DNA of 64,000 nt from Agromyces bauzanensis (GTDB lineage: Bacteria > Actinomycetota > Actinomycetes > Actinomycetales > Microbacteriaceae), in the NCBI RefSeq assembly GCF_014645655.1, contig NZ_BMMD01000008.1:96171-160170 (forward strand). Reading direction: 5' to 3'. A program made the translations under genes and the position numbers. The notes under the pieces were generated by a model. The model saw only the letters and a list, made by a program, of their open reading frames with translations, did no database searches and had not been told where the DNA came from. Positions 8,666 through 19,635 of this stretch are shown here, piece after piece (position 1 is the first letter of the stretch; each line of letters opens with the position of its first letter).

Positions 8666-8840
8666 GCGTTTCCGAGAAGATCCGGGGATCTGAGGGTGAA
8701 CCCGCCGGCGAGATCGACCTCGGATGCGCGGATCTCCTCCCTGGTGCGATGCGACGCGCGCGACGGTCCGCGAAGTGGGTGCTGCCGTAGCATCCATTCG
8801 CCGGTCGCAGGTCGATCGACGCGACACGCCGGCGTCCGCC

Positions 8841-8876
8841 GGTGTGTCGTCGGGATCGTCCTTCGACTCGTGAACG
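8841..8876 (+). repeat. Dispersed intergenic repeat, copy 2
   Basis: Ungapped match to 5521-5556 at 31 of 36 positions. It lies 74 bases before the ligA start, upstream of the ligA -10 box, at a position much like that of copy 1 relative to mnmA. Confidence 0.6.
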
Positions 8877-8902
8877 ATGAGGCCGGGATCGGAGCGGGAT
8901 GA

Positions 8903-11236
<2,334 letters not shown>

Positions 11237-11264
11237 CCGCGAGCGGGGGAGCGATCGATGACGG

Positions 11265-11478
11265 ATGACGCGGGCCGAGGTGCTGGAATCCGCAGGCCGA
11301 GGCGCCGCACCCGGCCCACGCGCACCAGGACAAGCCGCCGAGTCCGTCCGCGCGTGGGCTCCTCGGGCTCCTGCCGGCGAAGTACGGCACGCCCGACGCG
11401 GAGGAGCCCGCGACGTACGCGGACGCGTACGAGCTGTTGCGTCGCTACGGCATCGGCCTGTTCGGCGCACCCCGGTAG
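11265..11478 (+). pseudogene. Small gene of about 70 codons broken by one frameshift
   Basis: From 11265 an ATG reads MTRAEVLE, then coding character moves to another frame from about 11285 to the TAG at 11476-11478. That second frame has no start codon of its own after the TGA at 11266, yet it uses C or G at almost every third position and reads as a plausible protein end (RGLLGLLPAKYGTPDAEEP, then YADAYELLRRYGIGLFGAPR). One extra base near 11284-11288 explains the break. An alternative ATG at 11258 has a better ribosome site (GGGGGAG). I do not recognise the family. It could be a pseudogene, a sequencing error or, less likely, programmed frameshifting. Confidence 0.5.
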
Positions 11479-11481
11479 AAT
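11476..11481 (+). promoter_or_regulatory. -10 box of the gatCAB operon
   Basis: TAGAAT begins with the stop codon of the small broken gene upstream. It would start transcription about 28 nt before the gatC ATG, so this operon has a short leader rather than a leaderless mRNA. Confidence 0.5.
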
Positions 11482-11515
11482 CGGTGGGATCCCCATCCCG
11501 ACACGACGGAGCAGC

Positions 11516-11815
11516 ATGTCCGAAATCAATGCGGAGCAGGTCGCCCACCTCGCGAACCTCGCCCGCATCGCGCTCACCGAGGAAGAGATCGAGCACCTCA
11601 CGGCGGAGCTCCGCCAGATCATGCAGGCGGTCGAGAAGGTGAGCGAGGTGGCCACGCCCGACGTGCCGCCGACGAGTCACCCCATCCCGATGCAGAACGT
11701 CTTCCGCGACGACGTCGTCGGTGATGTCCTCACGGTCGAGCAGGCGCTCTCGGGCGCACCCGAGTCCGACGGTTCGCGCTTCGTCGTCTCGGCGATCCTG
11801 GGGGAGGAGCAGTGA
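11516..11815 (+). CDS. gatC: Asp/Glu-tRNA amidotransferase subunit GatC
   Basis: GatC is the small subunit that clasps GatA and GatB in the amidotransferase making Gln-tRNA(Gln) and Asn-tRNA(Asn) from mischarged tRNAs. The 99 residues contain the family start [16 protein letters not shown] and the middle segment [18 protein letters not shown] 11516 follows GACGGAG. It overlaps gatA by 4 bases (GTGA), so the three subunits are translationally coupled. Confidence 0.95.
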   Translation: MSEINAEQVAHLANLARIALTEEEIEHLTAELRQIMQAVEKVSEVATPDVPPTSHPIPMQNVFRDDVVGDVLTVEQALSGAPESDGSRFVVSAILGEEQ

Positions 11816-13347
11816 GCGAGCACCTGGTCCGCCTCACCGCTGCCGAACTCGGCGAGCGTCTCGCATCGGGCGACGTCTCCTCGGTCGAGGCCACGCGCGC
11901 CCACCTCGACCGCATCGCCGCCGTCGACGGCGCGGTGCACGCGTTCCTGCACGTCGACGGCGAGCGTGCGCTCGAGACCGCCGCCGCTGTCGATCGTCGT
12001 CGCACTGCCGGCGAGTCGCTCGGCCCGCTCGCGGGTGTGCCGATCGCCATCAAGGACGTGCTCGTGACCGAGGGCATGCCCTCGACGGCCGGGTCCCGCA
12101 TCCTCGAGGGCTGGGTGCCGCCGTACGACGCGACGCCCGTGCGCAAGGTGCGCGAGGCCGGCATGATCCCGCTCGGCAAGACCAACATGGACGAGTTCGC
12201 CATGGGCTCGTCGACCGAGCACTCGGCCTACGGCCCCACCTACAACCCCTGGGACCTCGAGCGCATCCCCGGCGGCTCGGGCGGCGGCTCCGCGGCATCC
12301 GTGGCCGCCTTCGAAGCGCCCCTCGCCCTCGGCAGCGACACCGGCGGCTCGATCCGCCAGCCCGCGCACGTCACGGGCACGGTCGGCGTGAAGCCCACCT
12401 ACGGCGCCGTGAGCCGCTACGGCTCCATCGCGCTCGCCTCCTCGCTCGACCAGGTCGGCCCGGTTACGCGCACCGTGCTCGACGCCGCACTGTTGCAGGA
12501 TGTCATCGCGGGCCACGACCCGCTCGACTCCACGTCCATCCCCGAGGCATGGCCGTCCATGGCCGAGGCGGTGCGGCGAGCGGATGTCGCGGGCCTGCGC
12601 ATCGGCGTGGTGAAGCAACTCGACTCCGACGGCTTCCAGGCGGGCGTCCGCTCGCGCTTCCACGAGGCACTCGAGCTCCTGGAGCGCAACGGCGCCGAGA
12701 TCGTGGAGGTGAGCGCTCCGCACTTCGAGTACTCGATCGCCGCGTACTACCTGATCCTGCCCGCCGAGGCATCCTCGAACCTCGCGAAGTTCGATTCCGT
12801 GCGGTTCGGCCTGCGGGTCACGCCCGAGGGCGGCGGCACTGTGGAGCAGGTCATGGGCGCCACGCGCGAGGCCGGATTCGGCCCCGAGGTGAAGCGCCGC
12901 ATCATCCTCGGCACCTACGCCCTGTCGGCCGGCTACTACGACGCGTACTACGGCAGCGCCCAGAAGGTGCGCACGCTCGTGCAACGCGACTTCGACGCGG
13001 CGTTCGCGAAGGTCGACGTGCTGGCCACCCCGACCGCGCCGACCACGGCGTTCAAGCTCGGCGAGAAGCTCGACGACCCGCTCGCGATGTACCTCAACGA
13101 CGTCGCGACGATCCCGGCGAACCTCGCGGGCGTGCCAGGCATCTCGGTGCCCGTGGGCCTCGCACCCGAAGACGGGCTGCCCGTCGGCATCCAGTTCCTC
13201 GCGCCGGCCCGCGAGGACGCGCGGCTGTACAACGTGGGCGCCGCCCTCGAGCGGCTCCTCGTCGAGCAGTGGGGCGGTCCGCTCCTCGACCGGGCCCCCG
13301 ATCTTTCGTCACATGAGATGGCCGCGGCCGAGGAGGGTGTCGTCTGA
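11812..13347 (+). CDS. gatA: Asp/Glu-tRNA amidotransferase subunit GatA
   Basis: GatA is the glutaminase that releases ammonia for transfer to tRNA-bound Glu or Asp. The 511-residue amidase-signature protein has its Ser-cisSer-Lys triad: K81 in [10 protein letters not shown], a serine in the [10 protein letters not shown] loop near 156, and the nucleophile S180 in [13 protein letters not shown] 11812 overlaps the gatC stop by 4 bases, and its own stop overlaps the gatB ATG by one base. Its presence implies that the host makes Gln-tRNA by transamidation, as most Actinobacteria do. Confidence 0.96.
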   Translation: MSEHLVRLTAAELGERLASGDVSSVEATRAHLDRIAAVDGAVHAFLHVDGERALETAAAVDRRRTAGESLGPLAGVPIAIKDVLVTEGMPSTAGSRILEGWVPPYDATPVRKVREAGMIPLGKTNMDEFAMGSSTEHSAYGPTYNPWDLERIPGGSGGGSAASVAAFEAPLALGSDTGGSIRQPAHVTGTVGVKPTYGAVSRYGSIALASSLDQVGPVTRTVLDAALLQDVIAGHDPLDSTSIPEAWPSMAEAVRRADVAGLRIGVVKQLDSDGFQAGVRSRFHEALELLERNGAEIVEVSAPHFEYSIAAYYLILPAEASSNLAKFDSVRFGLRVTPEGGGTVEQVMGATREAGFGPEVKRRIILGTYALSAGYYDAYYGSAQKVRTLVQRDFDAAFAKVDVLATPTAPTTAFKLGEKLDDPLAMYLNDVATIPANLAGVPGISVPVGLAPEDGLPVGIQFLAPAREDARLYNVGAALERLLVEQWGGPLLDRAPDLSSHEMAAAEEGVV

Positions 13348-14891
13348 TGGCGCGCGCAGAACTGATGGACTTCGACGAGGCGCTCGAGCTGTTCGAGCCG
13401 GTCATCGGTCTCGAGGTGCATGTCGAGCTGAACACGCGTACGAAGATGTTCTCGGCGGCCCCGAACCCGGCGAACTCGGAGTTCCACGGCGCCGAGCCGA
13501 ACACGCTCGTCGCTCCGGTCGACCTCGGCCTGCCGGGCTCGCTCCCGGTCGTCAACGGCGAGGCCGTGCGCAACTCGATCTCGCTCGGGCTGGCGCTCGG
13601 CTGCGGCATCGCCGAGTCGTGCCGCTTCGCCCGCAAGAACTACTTCTATCCCGACCTCGCGAAGAACTACCAGATCTCGCAGTACGACGAGCCGATCGCC
13701 TTCGAGGGCTCGGTCGAGGTCGAGCTCGAGAACGGGCGGGTCTTCCAGGTGCCGATCGAGCGCGCGCACATGGAGGAGGACGCCGGCAAGCTCACGCACG
13801 TGGGCGGTTCGACCGGCCGCATCCACGGCGCGGAGTACTCGCTCGTCGACTACAACCGCGCGGGCGTGCCACTTGTCGAGATCGTCACGAGGCCCATCTT
13901 CGGCGGCGAGGCGGATGCCCCCGCGCTCGCGCGCGCCTACGTGTCGACCATCCGCGACATCGTCATCTCGCTCGGCATCTCCGAAGCGCGCATGGAGCGC
14001 GGCAACCTCCGGTGCGACGCGAACGTGTCGCTGCGCCCGCGCGCTGCGGCGGGTGAGCCTGCCGAACCCCTCGGAACGCGCACCGAGACGAAGAACGTCA
14101 ACTCGTTCCGCTCGATCGAGCGGGCCGTGCGGCACGAGATCCAGCGTCAGGCGGCCATCCTCGCGAAGGGCGGCACCATCACGCAGGAGACCCGGCACTG
14201 GCACGAGGACACCGGCACCACGAGCCCGGGACGGCCGAAGTCCGACGCCGACGACTATCGCTACTTCCCCGAGCCCGACCTGCTGCCGGTGGTGCCGTCG
14301 AGGGAGCTCGTCGAGGAGCTGCGGGCCGCGCTGCCCGAGCCGCCCGCCGCCCGCCGCCGCCGCCTGAAGACCGAGTGGGGCTTCACGGACCTCGAGTTCC
14401 TCGATGTCCTGAACGGGGGACTCCTCGTCGAGGTCGCGGAGACGGTTGCGGCCGGCGCCTCGCCGGCCGCCGCCCGCAAGTGGTGGACCGGCGAGCTCAC
14501 CCGGCTCGCGAACGCCCGCGACACGGATGCCGCGTCGCTCGTCACCCCCGCCGAAGTCGCCGAACTCGCCGCCCTCGTCGAGGCCGGCACGCTCACCGAC
14601 CGGCTCGCCCGGCAGGTGCTCGAGGGCGTCGCCGCGGGCGAGGGCTCCCCGAAGCAGGTCGTGGACGCCCGGCGCCTCGCCGTCGTGTCCGACGACGGGG
14701 CACTGGTCGCGGCGATCGATGAGGCGCTCGCCTCGCAGCCCGACGTGCTCGCGAAGATCCGCGACGGCAAGGTGCAGGCGGCCGGCGCCGTCATCGGCGC
14801 GGTCATGAAGGCGATGCAGGGCAAGGCGGATGCCGCGCGGGTTCGCGAACTCGTGCTCGAGCGCGCCGCGGGTGCCGACGCCGGCGCGTAG
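13347..14891 (+). CDS. gatB: Asp/Glu-tRNA amidotransferase subunit GatB
   Basis: GatB binds the mischarged tRNA and performs ATP-dependent activation and amide transfer. The 514-residue protein starts with the conserved [18 protein letters not shown], has [11 protein letters not shown] near residue 140 and the signature [14 protein letters not shown] near residue 168. The C-terminal helical and YqeY-like domain covers the last 150 residues. The ATG overlaps the gatA stop (TGATG). It ends the operon; the next gene starts 80 bases later with its own promoter region. Confidence 0.96.
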   Translation: MARAELMDFDEALELFEPVIGLEVHVELNTRTKMFSAAPNPANSEFHGAEPNTLVAPVDLGLPGSLPVVNGEAVRNSISLGLALGCGIAESCRFARKNYFYPDLAKNYQISQYDEPIAFEGSVEVELENGRVFQVPIERAHMEEDAGKLTHVGGSTGRIHGAEYSLVDYNRAGVPLVEIVTRPIFGGEADAPALARAYVSTIRDIVISLGISEARMERGNLRCDANVSLRPRAAAGEPAEPLGTRTETKNVNSFRSIERAVRHEIQRQAAILAKGGTITQETRHWHEDTGTTSPGRPKSDADDYRYFPEPDLLPVVPSRELVEELRAALPEPPAARRRRLKTEWGFTDLEFLDVLNGGLLVEVAETVAAGASPAAARKWWTGELTRLANARDTDAASLVTPAEVAELAALVEAGTLTDRLARQVLEGVAAGEGSPKQVVDARRLAVVSDDGALVAAIDEALASQPDVLAKIRDGKVQAAGAVIGAVMKAMQGKADAARVRELVLERAAGADAGA

Positions 14892-14971
14892 CGGCCACGC
14901 GGCGCATTCACAGCCGGTTCGATGGCGGCGACCGTAGATTTGGTCGTCCCTGAGCGATTGACGAGGACATC

Positions 14972-15598
14972 ATGGGTTTCCTGGACCGACTGTTCGGTTC
15001 GTCGGACGAGCGCACGGCCCCGCCGTCCCGGCCCGCCCCGCTCGCGCGCCGGCTGAGCGAGGACGAGCTGGCCATCGAGCGCTACCGCTACCTGCTGCGC
15101 ACCGCCCCGCCCGAGTCGATCGAGGCGGTGCACGCCGAGGCCTTCGCCAAGCTCACGCCTGAGCAGCGGGCGGAGGTGTACCGTACTCTCGCCGAGCAGG
15201 CGCCCGCCGGTGAGCGTGTCGTCTCCGACGATCCGGCGGCGCTCGCCCGCGCGGCGACGCGCGCCGAGATGCGCTCGCCGGGCACCATGGAGCGCGCCTT
15301 CGCGGGCGCGAATGCCGCGAACGGACGCGGTGGCGTCGGCGGCCCCTCGATGGGCCAGATGTTCGGCAGCTCGCTGCTGGGCACCATCGCCGGTGTCGTC
15401 ATCGGCTCCGCGATCGCGCAGGCGTTCCTCCCCGATCCCTCCGCATTCGAAGCAGGCGGCGATGCGGGTGACGCCGGGGCGGATGCCTCCGGTGCCGAAG
15501 CGTCGGGTGGTGACGCTGGCGGAGACTACGGCGGTGGCGACTTCGGCGGCGGTGGCGACTTCGGCGGTGGCGACTTCGGCGGCGACTTCGGCTTCTGA
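14972..15598 (+). CDS. Hypothetical protein with one hydrophobic segment and a Gly/Asp/Phe-rich tail
   Basis: I do not recognise a characterised homologue. The 208-residue protein begins MGFLDRLFGSS, an amphipathic start, followed by a helical acidic region (about 25-100, with LTPEQRAEVYRTLAEQ). A single hydrophobic stretch near 130-150 (SSLLGTIAGVVIGSAIAQAF) could anchor it in the membrane. The last 50 residues are low complexity, ending in repeated GGGDFGGG units. ATG 14972 follows a GACGAGGAC sequence. Similar small proteins with glycine-rich tails occur beside unrelated genes in actinobacteria. Function is unknown. Confidence 0.7.
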   Translation: MGFLDRLFGSSDERTAPPSRPAPLARRLSEDELAIERYRYLLRTAPPESIEAVHAEAFAKLTPEQRAEVYRTLAEQAPAGERVVSDDPAALARAATRAEMRSPGTMERAFAGANAANGRGGVGGPSMGQMFGSSLLGTIAGVVIGSAIAQAFLPDPSAFEAGGDAGDAGADASGAEASGGDAGGDYGGGDFGGGGDFGGGDFGGDFGF

Positions 15599-15633
15599 CG
15601 CCGGCCCGGTCCGGCGATGACGGCGGCACGGGC

Positions 15634-15639
15634 TATGGT
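15634..15639 (+). promoter_or_regulatory. -10 box of dinB (leaderless)
   Basis: TATGGT ends 6 nt before the dinB ATG; no ribosome binding site is visible. I saw no clear SOS (LexA) box in the 47-base gap. Confidence 0.55.
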
Positions 15640-15645
15640 CGCAGC

Positions 15646-16941
15646 ATGAGCAAGCAGGACGGCTCGTCGCGCCAGGTGACGACGGGGCCCGTCGACGACT
15701 CGGCGACGCCGATCCTGCACGTCGACATGGACGCGTTCTTCGTGTCGGTGGAGCTGCTCAGCCGGCCCGACCTCCGCGGCAAGCCGGTGCTCGTCGGCGG
15801 CACCGCGGGGCGCGGCGTCGTGGCCGCGGCGAGCTACGAAGCGCGCCGGTTCGGCGTGAACTCGGCGATGCCCATGTCGATCGCCCTGCAGCGGTGCCCG
15901 AACGCCGTGGTGCTTCGCGGCGACTACGCGAGCTATTCGAAGTACTCGAAGCGGGTCATGGAGATCTTCGGCGAGATCACGCCGCTCGTGGAGCCGCTGT
16001 CGATCGACGAGGCGTTCCTCGACGTCTCGGGTGCCCGCCGCCTGCACGGCAGCCCTGCGGAGATCGCCTGGACCATCCGCGAGCGAGTGCGCGCCGAGAC
16101 GGGGCTCACCTGCTCGATCGGGGTCGCGGCCACGAAGTACGTCGCAAAGGTCGCGTCGAGCCGGGCGAAGCCCGATGGGATGCTCGTGGTGCCCGCCGCC
16201 GACACGGTCGCGTTCCTGCACCCGTTGCCCGTCTCGGCGTTGTGGGGCGTCGGCCGGGTCACCGAGGAGTCGCTGCTGCGGCTCGGGCTCCGCACCGTCG
16301 GCGACGTCGCCGCGATGCCCCACGACGCGCTCGAGCGGGCCGTGGGCCCTGCGCTCGCGGCGCGACTCGGGCGGCTCGCGAATGGCATCGACCCGCGCGA
16401 CGTGCACACGACACGCGCCGAGAAGAGCATCGGCCACGAGAACACCTTCCACCACGACCTCACCGACCCCGACGAGATCCGGCGCGAACTGCTCCGCCTC
16501 TCGAACAACGTGGCGGTGCGGCTGCGCAAGGCCGGGCTGCTCGGTCGCACCGTGACGCTGAAGCTCCGCTACGGCGACTTCCGCACCATCACGCGGTCGC
16601 GCACGCTGGCCGAGCCGACGGATGTCGCGCGCCGCATCTACGACGAGGCATCCGACGCCCTGGCAGAGCTCGTCGGCCACGGCGAGCGCGTTCGCCTCAT
16701 CGGTGTGCGTGCCGAGCACCTGCGGCCGTCGGGTGGCGGGGCGATGCTGTGGGATCCCGACGAGGGGTGGCGCGATGCCGAGCGCACGATCGACGAGGTC
16801 ACCGCGAAGTTCGGGAAGGGCGCCGTGCGCCCGGCAACGCTCGTGCAGCCCGGCGGCGAGCGCCGCGGCGAACGGCCGCGCCCCGGCACCGACCTCGACG
16901 ACGATGACGCCGCGGCCGCCGCTGCCGGGTGGGGGTGGTAG
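15646..16941 (+). CDS. dinB: DNA polymerase IV (Y-family, DinB)
   Basis: Pol IV is an error-prone polymerase used in translesion synthesis. The 431-residue protein has the Y-family metal-binding motifs HVDMDAFFVSVE near residue 25 and LSIDEAFLDVSG near 118, the helix-hairpin-helix thumb region (VSALWGVGRVTEESL near 198) and the little-finger domain. The C-terminal 50 residues are Arg/Asp-rich and end in a run of Ala before GWGW; no clear beta-clamp motif is obvious in it. The next gene follows after 30 bases with its own promoter. Confidence 0.93.
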   Translation: MSKQDGSSRQVTTGPVDDSATPILHVDMDAFFVSVELLSRPDLRGKPVLVGGTAGRGVVAAASYEARRFGVNSAMPMSIALQRCPNAVVLRGDYASYSKYSKRVMEIFGEITPLVEPLSIDEAFLDVSGARRLHGSPAEIAWTIRERVRAETGLTCSIGVAATKYVAKVASSRAKPDGMLVVPAADTVAFLHPLPVSALWGVGRVTEESLLRLGLRTVGDVAAMPHDALERAVGPALAARLGRLANGIDPRDVHTTRAEKSIGHENTFHHDLTDPDEIRRELLRLSNNVAVRLRKAGLLGRTVTLKLRYGDFRTITRSRTLAEPTDVARRIYDEASDALAELVGHGERVRLIGVRAEHLRPSGGGAMLWDPDEGWRDAERTIDEVTAKFGKGAVRPATLVQPGGERRGERPRPGTDLDDDDAAAAAAGWGW

Positions 16942-16958
16942 CCCGCAGCACGGGCGAG

Positions 16959-16964
16959 TAGCGT
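16959..16964 (+). promoter_or_regulatory. -10 box of the GerW-like gene (leaderless)
   Basis: TAGCGT ends 7 nt before the ATG at 16972. Confidence 0.5.
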
Positions 16965-16971
16965 GGTCCGC

Positions 16972-17304
16972 ATGGCTGAACTCGTACTGGAACTCGCAGA
17001 GACCGTCGCCGGCGTCGGCGTGAAGACCTCGTACGGGGAGACGGTCGACATCGACGGCACCAAGATCGTGCCCGTGGCCCTCGGCTACTACGGCTTCGGG
17101 GGCGGCGGCGGCAAAGACGAGAAGGGCGACGTGGGCAGTGGCGGTGGCGGTGGGGGCGCCTCGATTCCGCTCGGCGCATACGTCGGCCGTGGCGGCGACG
17201 TCCGGTTCGAACCGAATCTCATCGGACTACTGCTCGTGGTCACGCCGCTCGTCTGGGTGACCGGCAAGGCGTTGAAGGTGGTCATCCGCGCGCTGAAGCG
17301 CTGA
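16972..17304 (+). CDS. GerW/YtfJ-family protein
   Basis: The 110-residue protein resembles the YtfJ/GerW family named after a Bacillus spore-germination protein; the family is widespread in non-sporulating actinomycetes, where its role is unknown. Visible features are the N-terminal segment TVAGVGVKTSYGETVDIDGTKI, a central glycine run of over ten residues (about 43-63), and a C-terminal hydrophobic stretch LIGLLLVVTPLVWVTG followed by a basic end. Start ATG 16972 is favoured over an upstream GTG by promoter spacing. The protein is probably attached to the membrane by its C-terminal helix. Confidence 0.7.
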   Translation: MAELVLELAETVAGVGVKTSYGETVDIDGTKIVPVALGYYGFGGGGGKDEKGDVGSGGGGGGASIPLGAYVGRGGDVRFEPNLIGLLLVVTPLVWVTGKALKVVIRALKR

Positions 17305-17332
17305 GAGCGGCAACGGCCGGGTCGCTCCGGCG

Positions 17333-17338
17333 TATACT
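17333..17338 (+). promoter_or_regulatory. -10 box of the thiamine transport operon
   Basis: TATACT is a near-consensus -10 box that ends seven bases before the riboswitch aptamer, which predicts transcription start right at the aptamer. Confidence 0.6.
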
Positions 17339-17345
17339 CAGTGGC

Positions 17346-17434
17346 GAACACGGGAGTCCGGTGAACCGGGCTGAGAGGAAGGTTCTCAACCTTCGACCGT
17401 CGAACCTGATCTGGGTCATGCCAGCGCAGGGAGG
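17346..17434 (+). ncRNA. TPP riboswitch (THI element)
   Basis: The aptamer core is fully readable: ACACGGGAGTCC, the GCTGAGAG of the pyrimidine-binding helix, CTGATCTGGGTCATGCC, and the closing GCGCAGGGAG. It binds thiamine pyrophosphate and normally switches the downstream gene off when TPP is plentiful. The genes below encode a YkoEDC transporter, a known TPP-riboswitch target in bacteria that take up the thiamine precursor HMP. Confidence 0.95.
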
Positions 17435-17451
17435 GCATCACTTCTCGATCC

Positions 17452-17482
17452 CGTGCCTCTTTCAACGAACAGAAAGGGCACG
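17452..17482 (+). promoter_or_regulatory. RBS-sequestering hairpin (riboswitch expression platform)
   Basis: CGTGCC (17452-17457) plus CTTTC (17459-17463) pair with GAAAG (17472-17476) and GGCACG (17477-17482): an 11-bp stem with one bulged T and an 8-nt loop. The right arm contains the Shine-Dalgarno GAAAGGG of ykoE, whose GTG follows 4 bases later. This predicts translational control. The alternative pairing that would free the site without TPP was not worked out. Confidence 0.65.
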
Positions 17483-17486
17483 AACA

Positions 17487-18113
17487 GTGCACGCAACCGT
17501 CACCTCATCAGAATCGACCACGAGCGGCTCGCGCCGCTTCCGCTGGCGGGTGGTCGACATCGTCGTCGCGAGCGTCATCGGCGTCGCCGTCGGCGTCGTC
17601 TTCTGGGCCTGGGGCGCCGTGTGGGGGCCGATCTCGGCACCCATCGAGGCGCTCCTGCCGGGTCTTCAGGCCGCGCCCGCCGCGGTCTGGCTCGTCGGGG
17701 GCGTGCTCGGCGCGCTCATCATCCGCAAGCCGGGCGCCGCGCTCTACACCGAACTCGTCGCGGCGATCGTCTCCGCGCTCATCGGCAGCCAGTGGGGCGG
17801 CCTCCTCACCATCGAAGCCGGACTCGTCCAGGGACTCGGCGCCGAGCTCGTCTTCGCGATCTTCCTCTACCGGAACTGGCGCCTGCCGGTGGCCCTGCTC
17901 GCCGGTGCCGTCGCCGGTCTCGGCATGGCGGTCAACGACCTGATCCTCTGGTACGTGGGCGCCGCGCCGACCTTCGCGATCGTGTACGTCATCTCGGCGG
18001 TCACCGGCGGTGCGCTCATCGCGGGCGGGTTGTCGTGGCTCGCCGTGCGCGGGCTCGCGCGGACGGGCGCGCTCGATCGGTTCGCCGCGGGACGCGAGCT
18101 CCGGTCGGTCTGA
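17487..18113 (+). CDS. ykoE: ECF transporter S component YkoE (thiamine precursor binding)
   Basis: YkoE is the substrate-capture membrane subunit of an energy-coupling-factor transporter for hydroxymethylpyrimidine or thiamine. The 208-residue protein has a polar N-terminus of 20 residues and about six hydrophobic helices, with typical family words VVFWAWGAVWGP, YTELVAAIVSALIGSQWG and NDLILWY. GTG 17487 is the only start that fits, with its RBS inside the hairpin described above. Placement directly under a TPP riboswitch and before ykoD and ykoC makes the substrate class firm; which precursor it carries is not visible. Confidence 0.93.
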   Translation: MHATVTSSESTTSGSRRFRWRVVDIVVASVIGVAVGVVFWAWGAVWGPISAPIEALLPGLQAAPAAVWLVGGVLGALIIRKPGAALYTELVAAIVSALIGSQWGGLLTIEAGLVQGLGAELVFAIFLYRNWRLPVALLAGAVAGLGMAVNDLILWYVGAAPTFAIVYVISAVTGGALIAGGLSWLAVRGLARTGALDRFAAGRELRSV

Positions 18114-18114
18114 C

Positions 18115-19635
18115 GTGCCTCCGCACGAGGCCCCCCGCACCCGTCCGGCAGCGATCTCCGCGCGGGGCTGGGGCTGGCGGCACGGCGGGCGGCGCACGCC
18201 CGCCGTGCACGACCTCGACCTAGAGATCGCGCCCGGCGAGCGGGTGCTCCTACTCGGCGCGTCCGGATCCGGCAAGTCCACGCTGCTGCACGGCCTGGCC
18301 GGCGTCCTGGGCGACGACGACGACGGCGATGCGACCGGCCGGCTGCTCATCGACGGTCGGCCGGCCGCGGCGGCCCGGGGCCGGTCGGGGCTGGTGCTGC
18401 AGGACCCCGACGCGCAGGTCGTCATGGCTCGCGTCGGCGACGACGTGGCGTTCGGCCTCGAGAACCTCGGCGTCGCACGCGAGGAGATCTGGTCGCGCGT
18501 CGACGCCGCGCTGGACGCGGTGGGACTCGACCTGCCGCGCGACCACTCCACCGCGGAGCTCTCGGGCGGACAACGCCAGCGGCTCGCGCTCGCGGGCGTG
18601 CTCGCCATGCGTCCCGGGTTGATCCTGCTCGACGAGCCGACGGCGAACCTCGATCCCGCCGGCGTGCTGGAGGTCCGCGACGCCGTCGCCCGAGTGGCCG
18701 ACGAGTCGGGCGCGACGTTCGTCGTGATCGAGCACCTGGTGTCCACGTGGCTTCCGGTGGTCGACCGCGTGATCGTGCTCGGCGCGGGCGGCGCGCTCCT
18801 CGCCGATGGGGCGCCGGCCGGCGTGCTCGACGCGCACGCCGCGGAGTTGCGCGCCGCCGGCGTGTGGCTGCCCTCGGAGGTGCCGTGGCACGCGCCCGCC
18901 CCCGACGTCGCGGCGAGGCATCCGCTGCTCACCGCCGACCGTCTCGACGTCGCCCGCGTTCACGGCAGGCCCGTGCTCCGGGGCGTGGACGCGCAGGTCG
19001 TGGGTGGCGGGATCCTCGCCGTGACGGGGCCGAACGGTGTGGGCAAGACCACGCTCGCCCTGACGCTCGCGGGGCTCCTGCGTCCGGAGGCCGGCCGGCT
19101 CATCGCGGATCCCGAGCTCGCGAAGGGGGCGCGCGGGGAACCGTGGCGTTGGCGATCGCGCGAACTCCTCACCCGCATCGGCACGGTCTTCCAGAGCCCC
19201 GAGCACCAGTTCATCGCGGGCACGGTGCGTGCCGAACTCGAGGTCGGCCCGCGCGCGCTGAAGCTTCCTCCGGCCGAGCGCGACGCCCGCACCGACGCGC
19301 TGCTCCAGTCGCTGCGCCTCGAGCGGCTCGCCGCCGCGAACCCGTTCACCCTGTCGGGCGGCGAGAAACGGCGGCTCTCGGTCGCCACCGCGCTCGCGAC
19401 GAGGCCGCGGATGCTCGTGCTCGACGAACCCACGTTCGGCCAGGACGCGAACACGTGGCGCGAACTCGCGCGGCTCATCGTCGCCCTGCGGGACGACGGC
19501 GTCGGGGTGGTCGCGATGACGCATGACGAGGCATTCGTCGAGGCCGTCGCCGACCGTCGCCTCGAGCTGCACCGCACGATGGTCGACGAATCGGACACGC
19601 CCGCGGGAACGAGCTCGGTGGAGGCTCCTCGATGA
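18115..19635 (+). CDS. ykoD: ECF transporter ATPase YkoD (two fused ABC domains)
   Basis: This 506-residue protein fuses the two ATPases that energise the YkoE/YkoC complex. Domain 1 has Walker A GASGSGKS (about 49), signature LSGGQRQRLALAG and Walker B LILLDEP. Domain 2 has Walker A GPNGVGKT (about 305), signature LSGGEKRRLSVA and LVLDEPTFGQD. Both sites look catalytically complete. GTG 18115 starts two bases after the ykoE stop, and the end overlaps the ykoC ATG by 4 bases, so the three genes form one operon. Confidence 0.93.
   Translation: MPPHEAPRTRPAAISARGWGWRHGGRRTPAVHDLDLEIAPGERVLLLGASGSGKSTLLHGLAGVLGDDDDGDATGRLLIDGRPAAAARGRSGLVLQDPDAQVVMARVGDDVAFGLENLGVAREEIWSRVDAALDAVGLDLPRDHSTAELSGGQRQRLALAGVLAMRPGLILLDEPTANLDPAGVLEVRDAVARVADESGATFVVIEHLVSTWLPVVDRVIVLGAGGALLADGAPAGVLDAHAAELRAAGVWLPSEVPWHAPAPDVAARHPLLTADRLDVARVHGRPVLRGVDAQVVGGGILAVTGPNGVGKTTLALTLAGLLRPEAGRLIADPELAKGARGEPWRWRSRELLTRIGTVFQSPEHQFIAGTVRAELEVGPRALKLPPAERDARTDALLQSLRLERLAAANPFTLSGGEKRRLSVATALATRPRMLVLDEPTFGQDANTWRELARLIVALRDDGVGVVAMTHDEAFVEAVADRRLELHRTMVDESDTPAGTSSVEAPR

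Noticed and set aside
15399..15630. Minus-strand His/Arg repeat protein opposite the glycine-rich gene
   Set aside because: It is the mirror of the GGGDFGG codon repeat and has no start signals.
17281..17332. Possible terminator between the GerW-like gene and the riboswitch
   Set aside because: Only short, weak complementarity is present; not enough to call.
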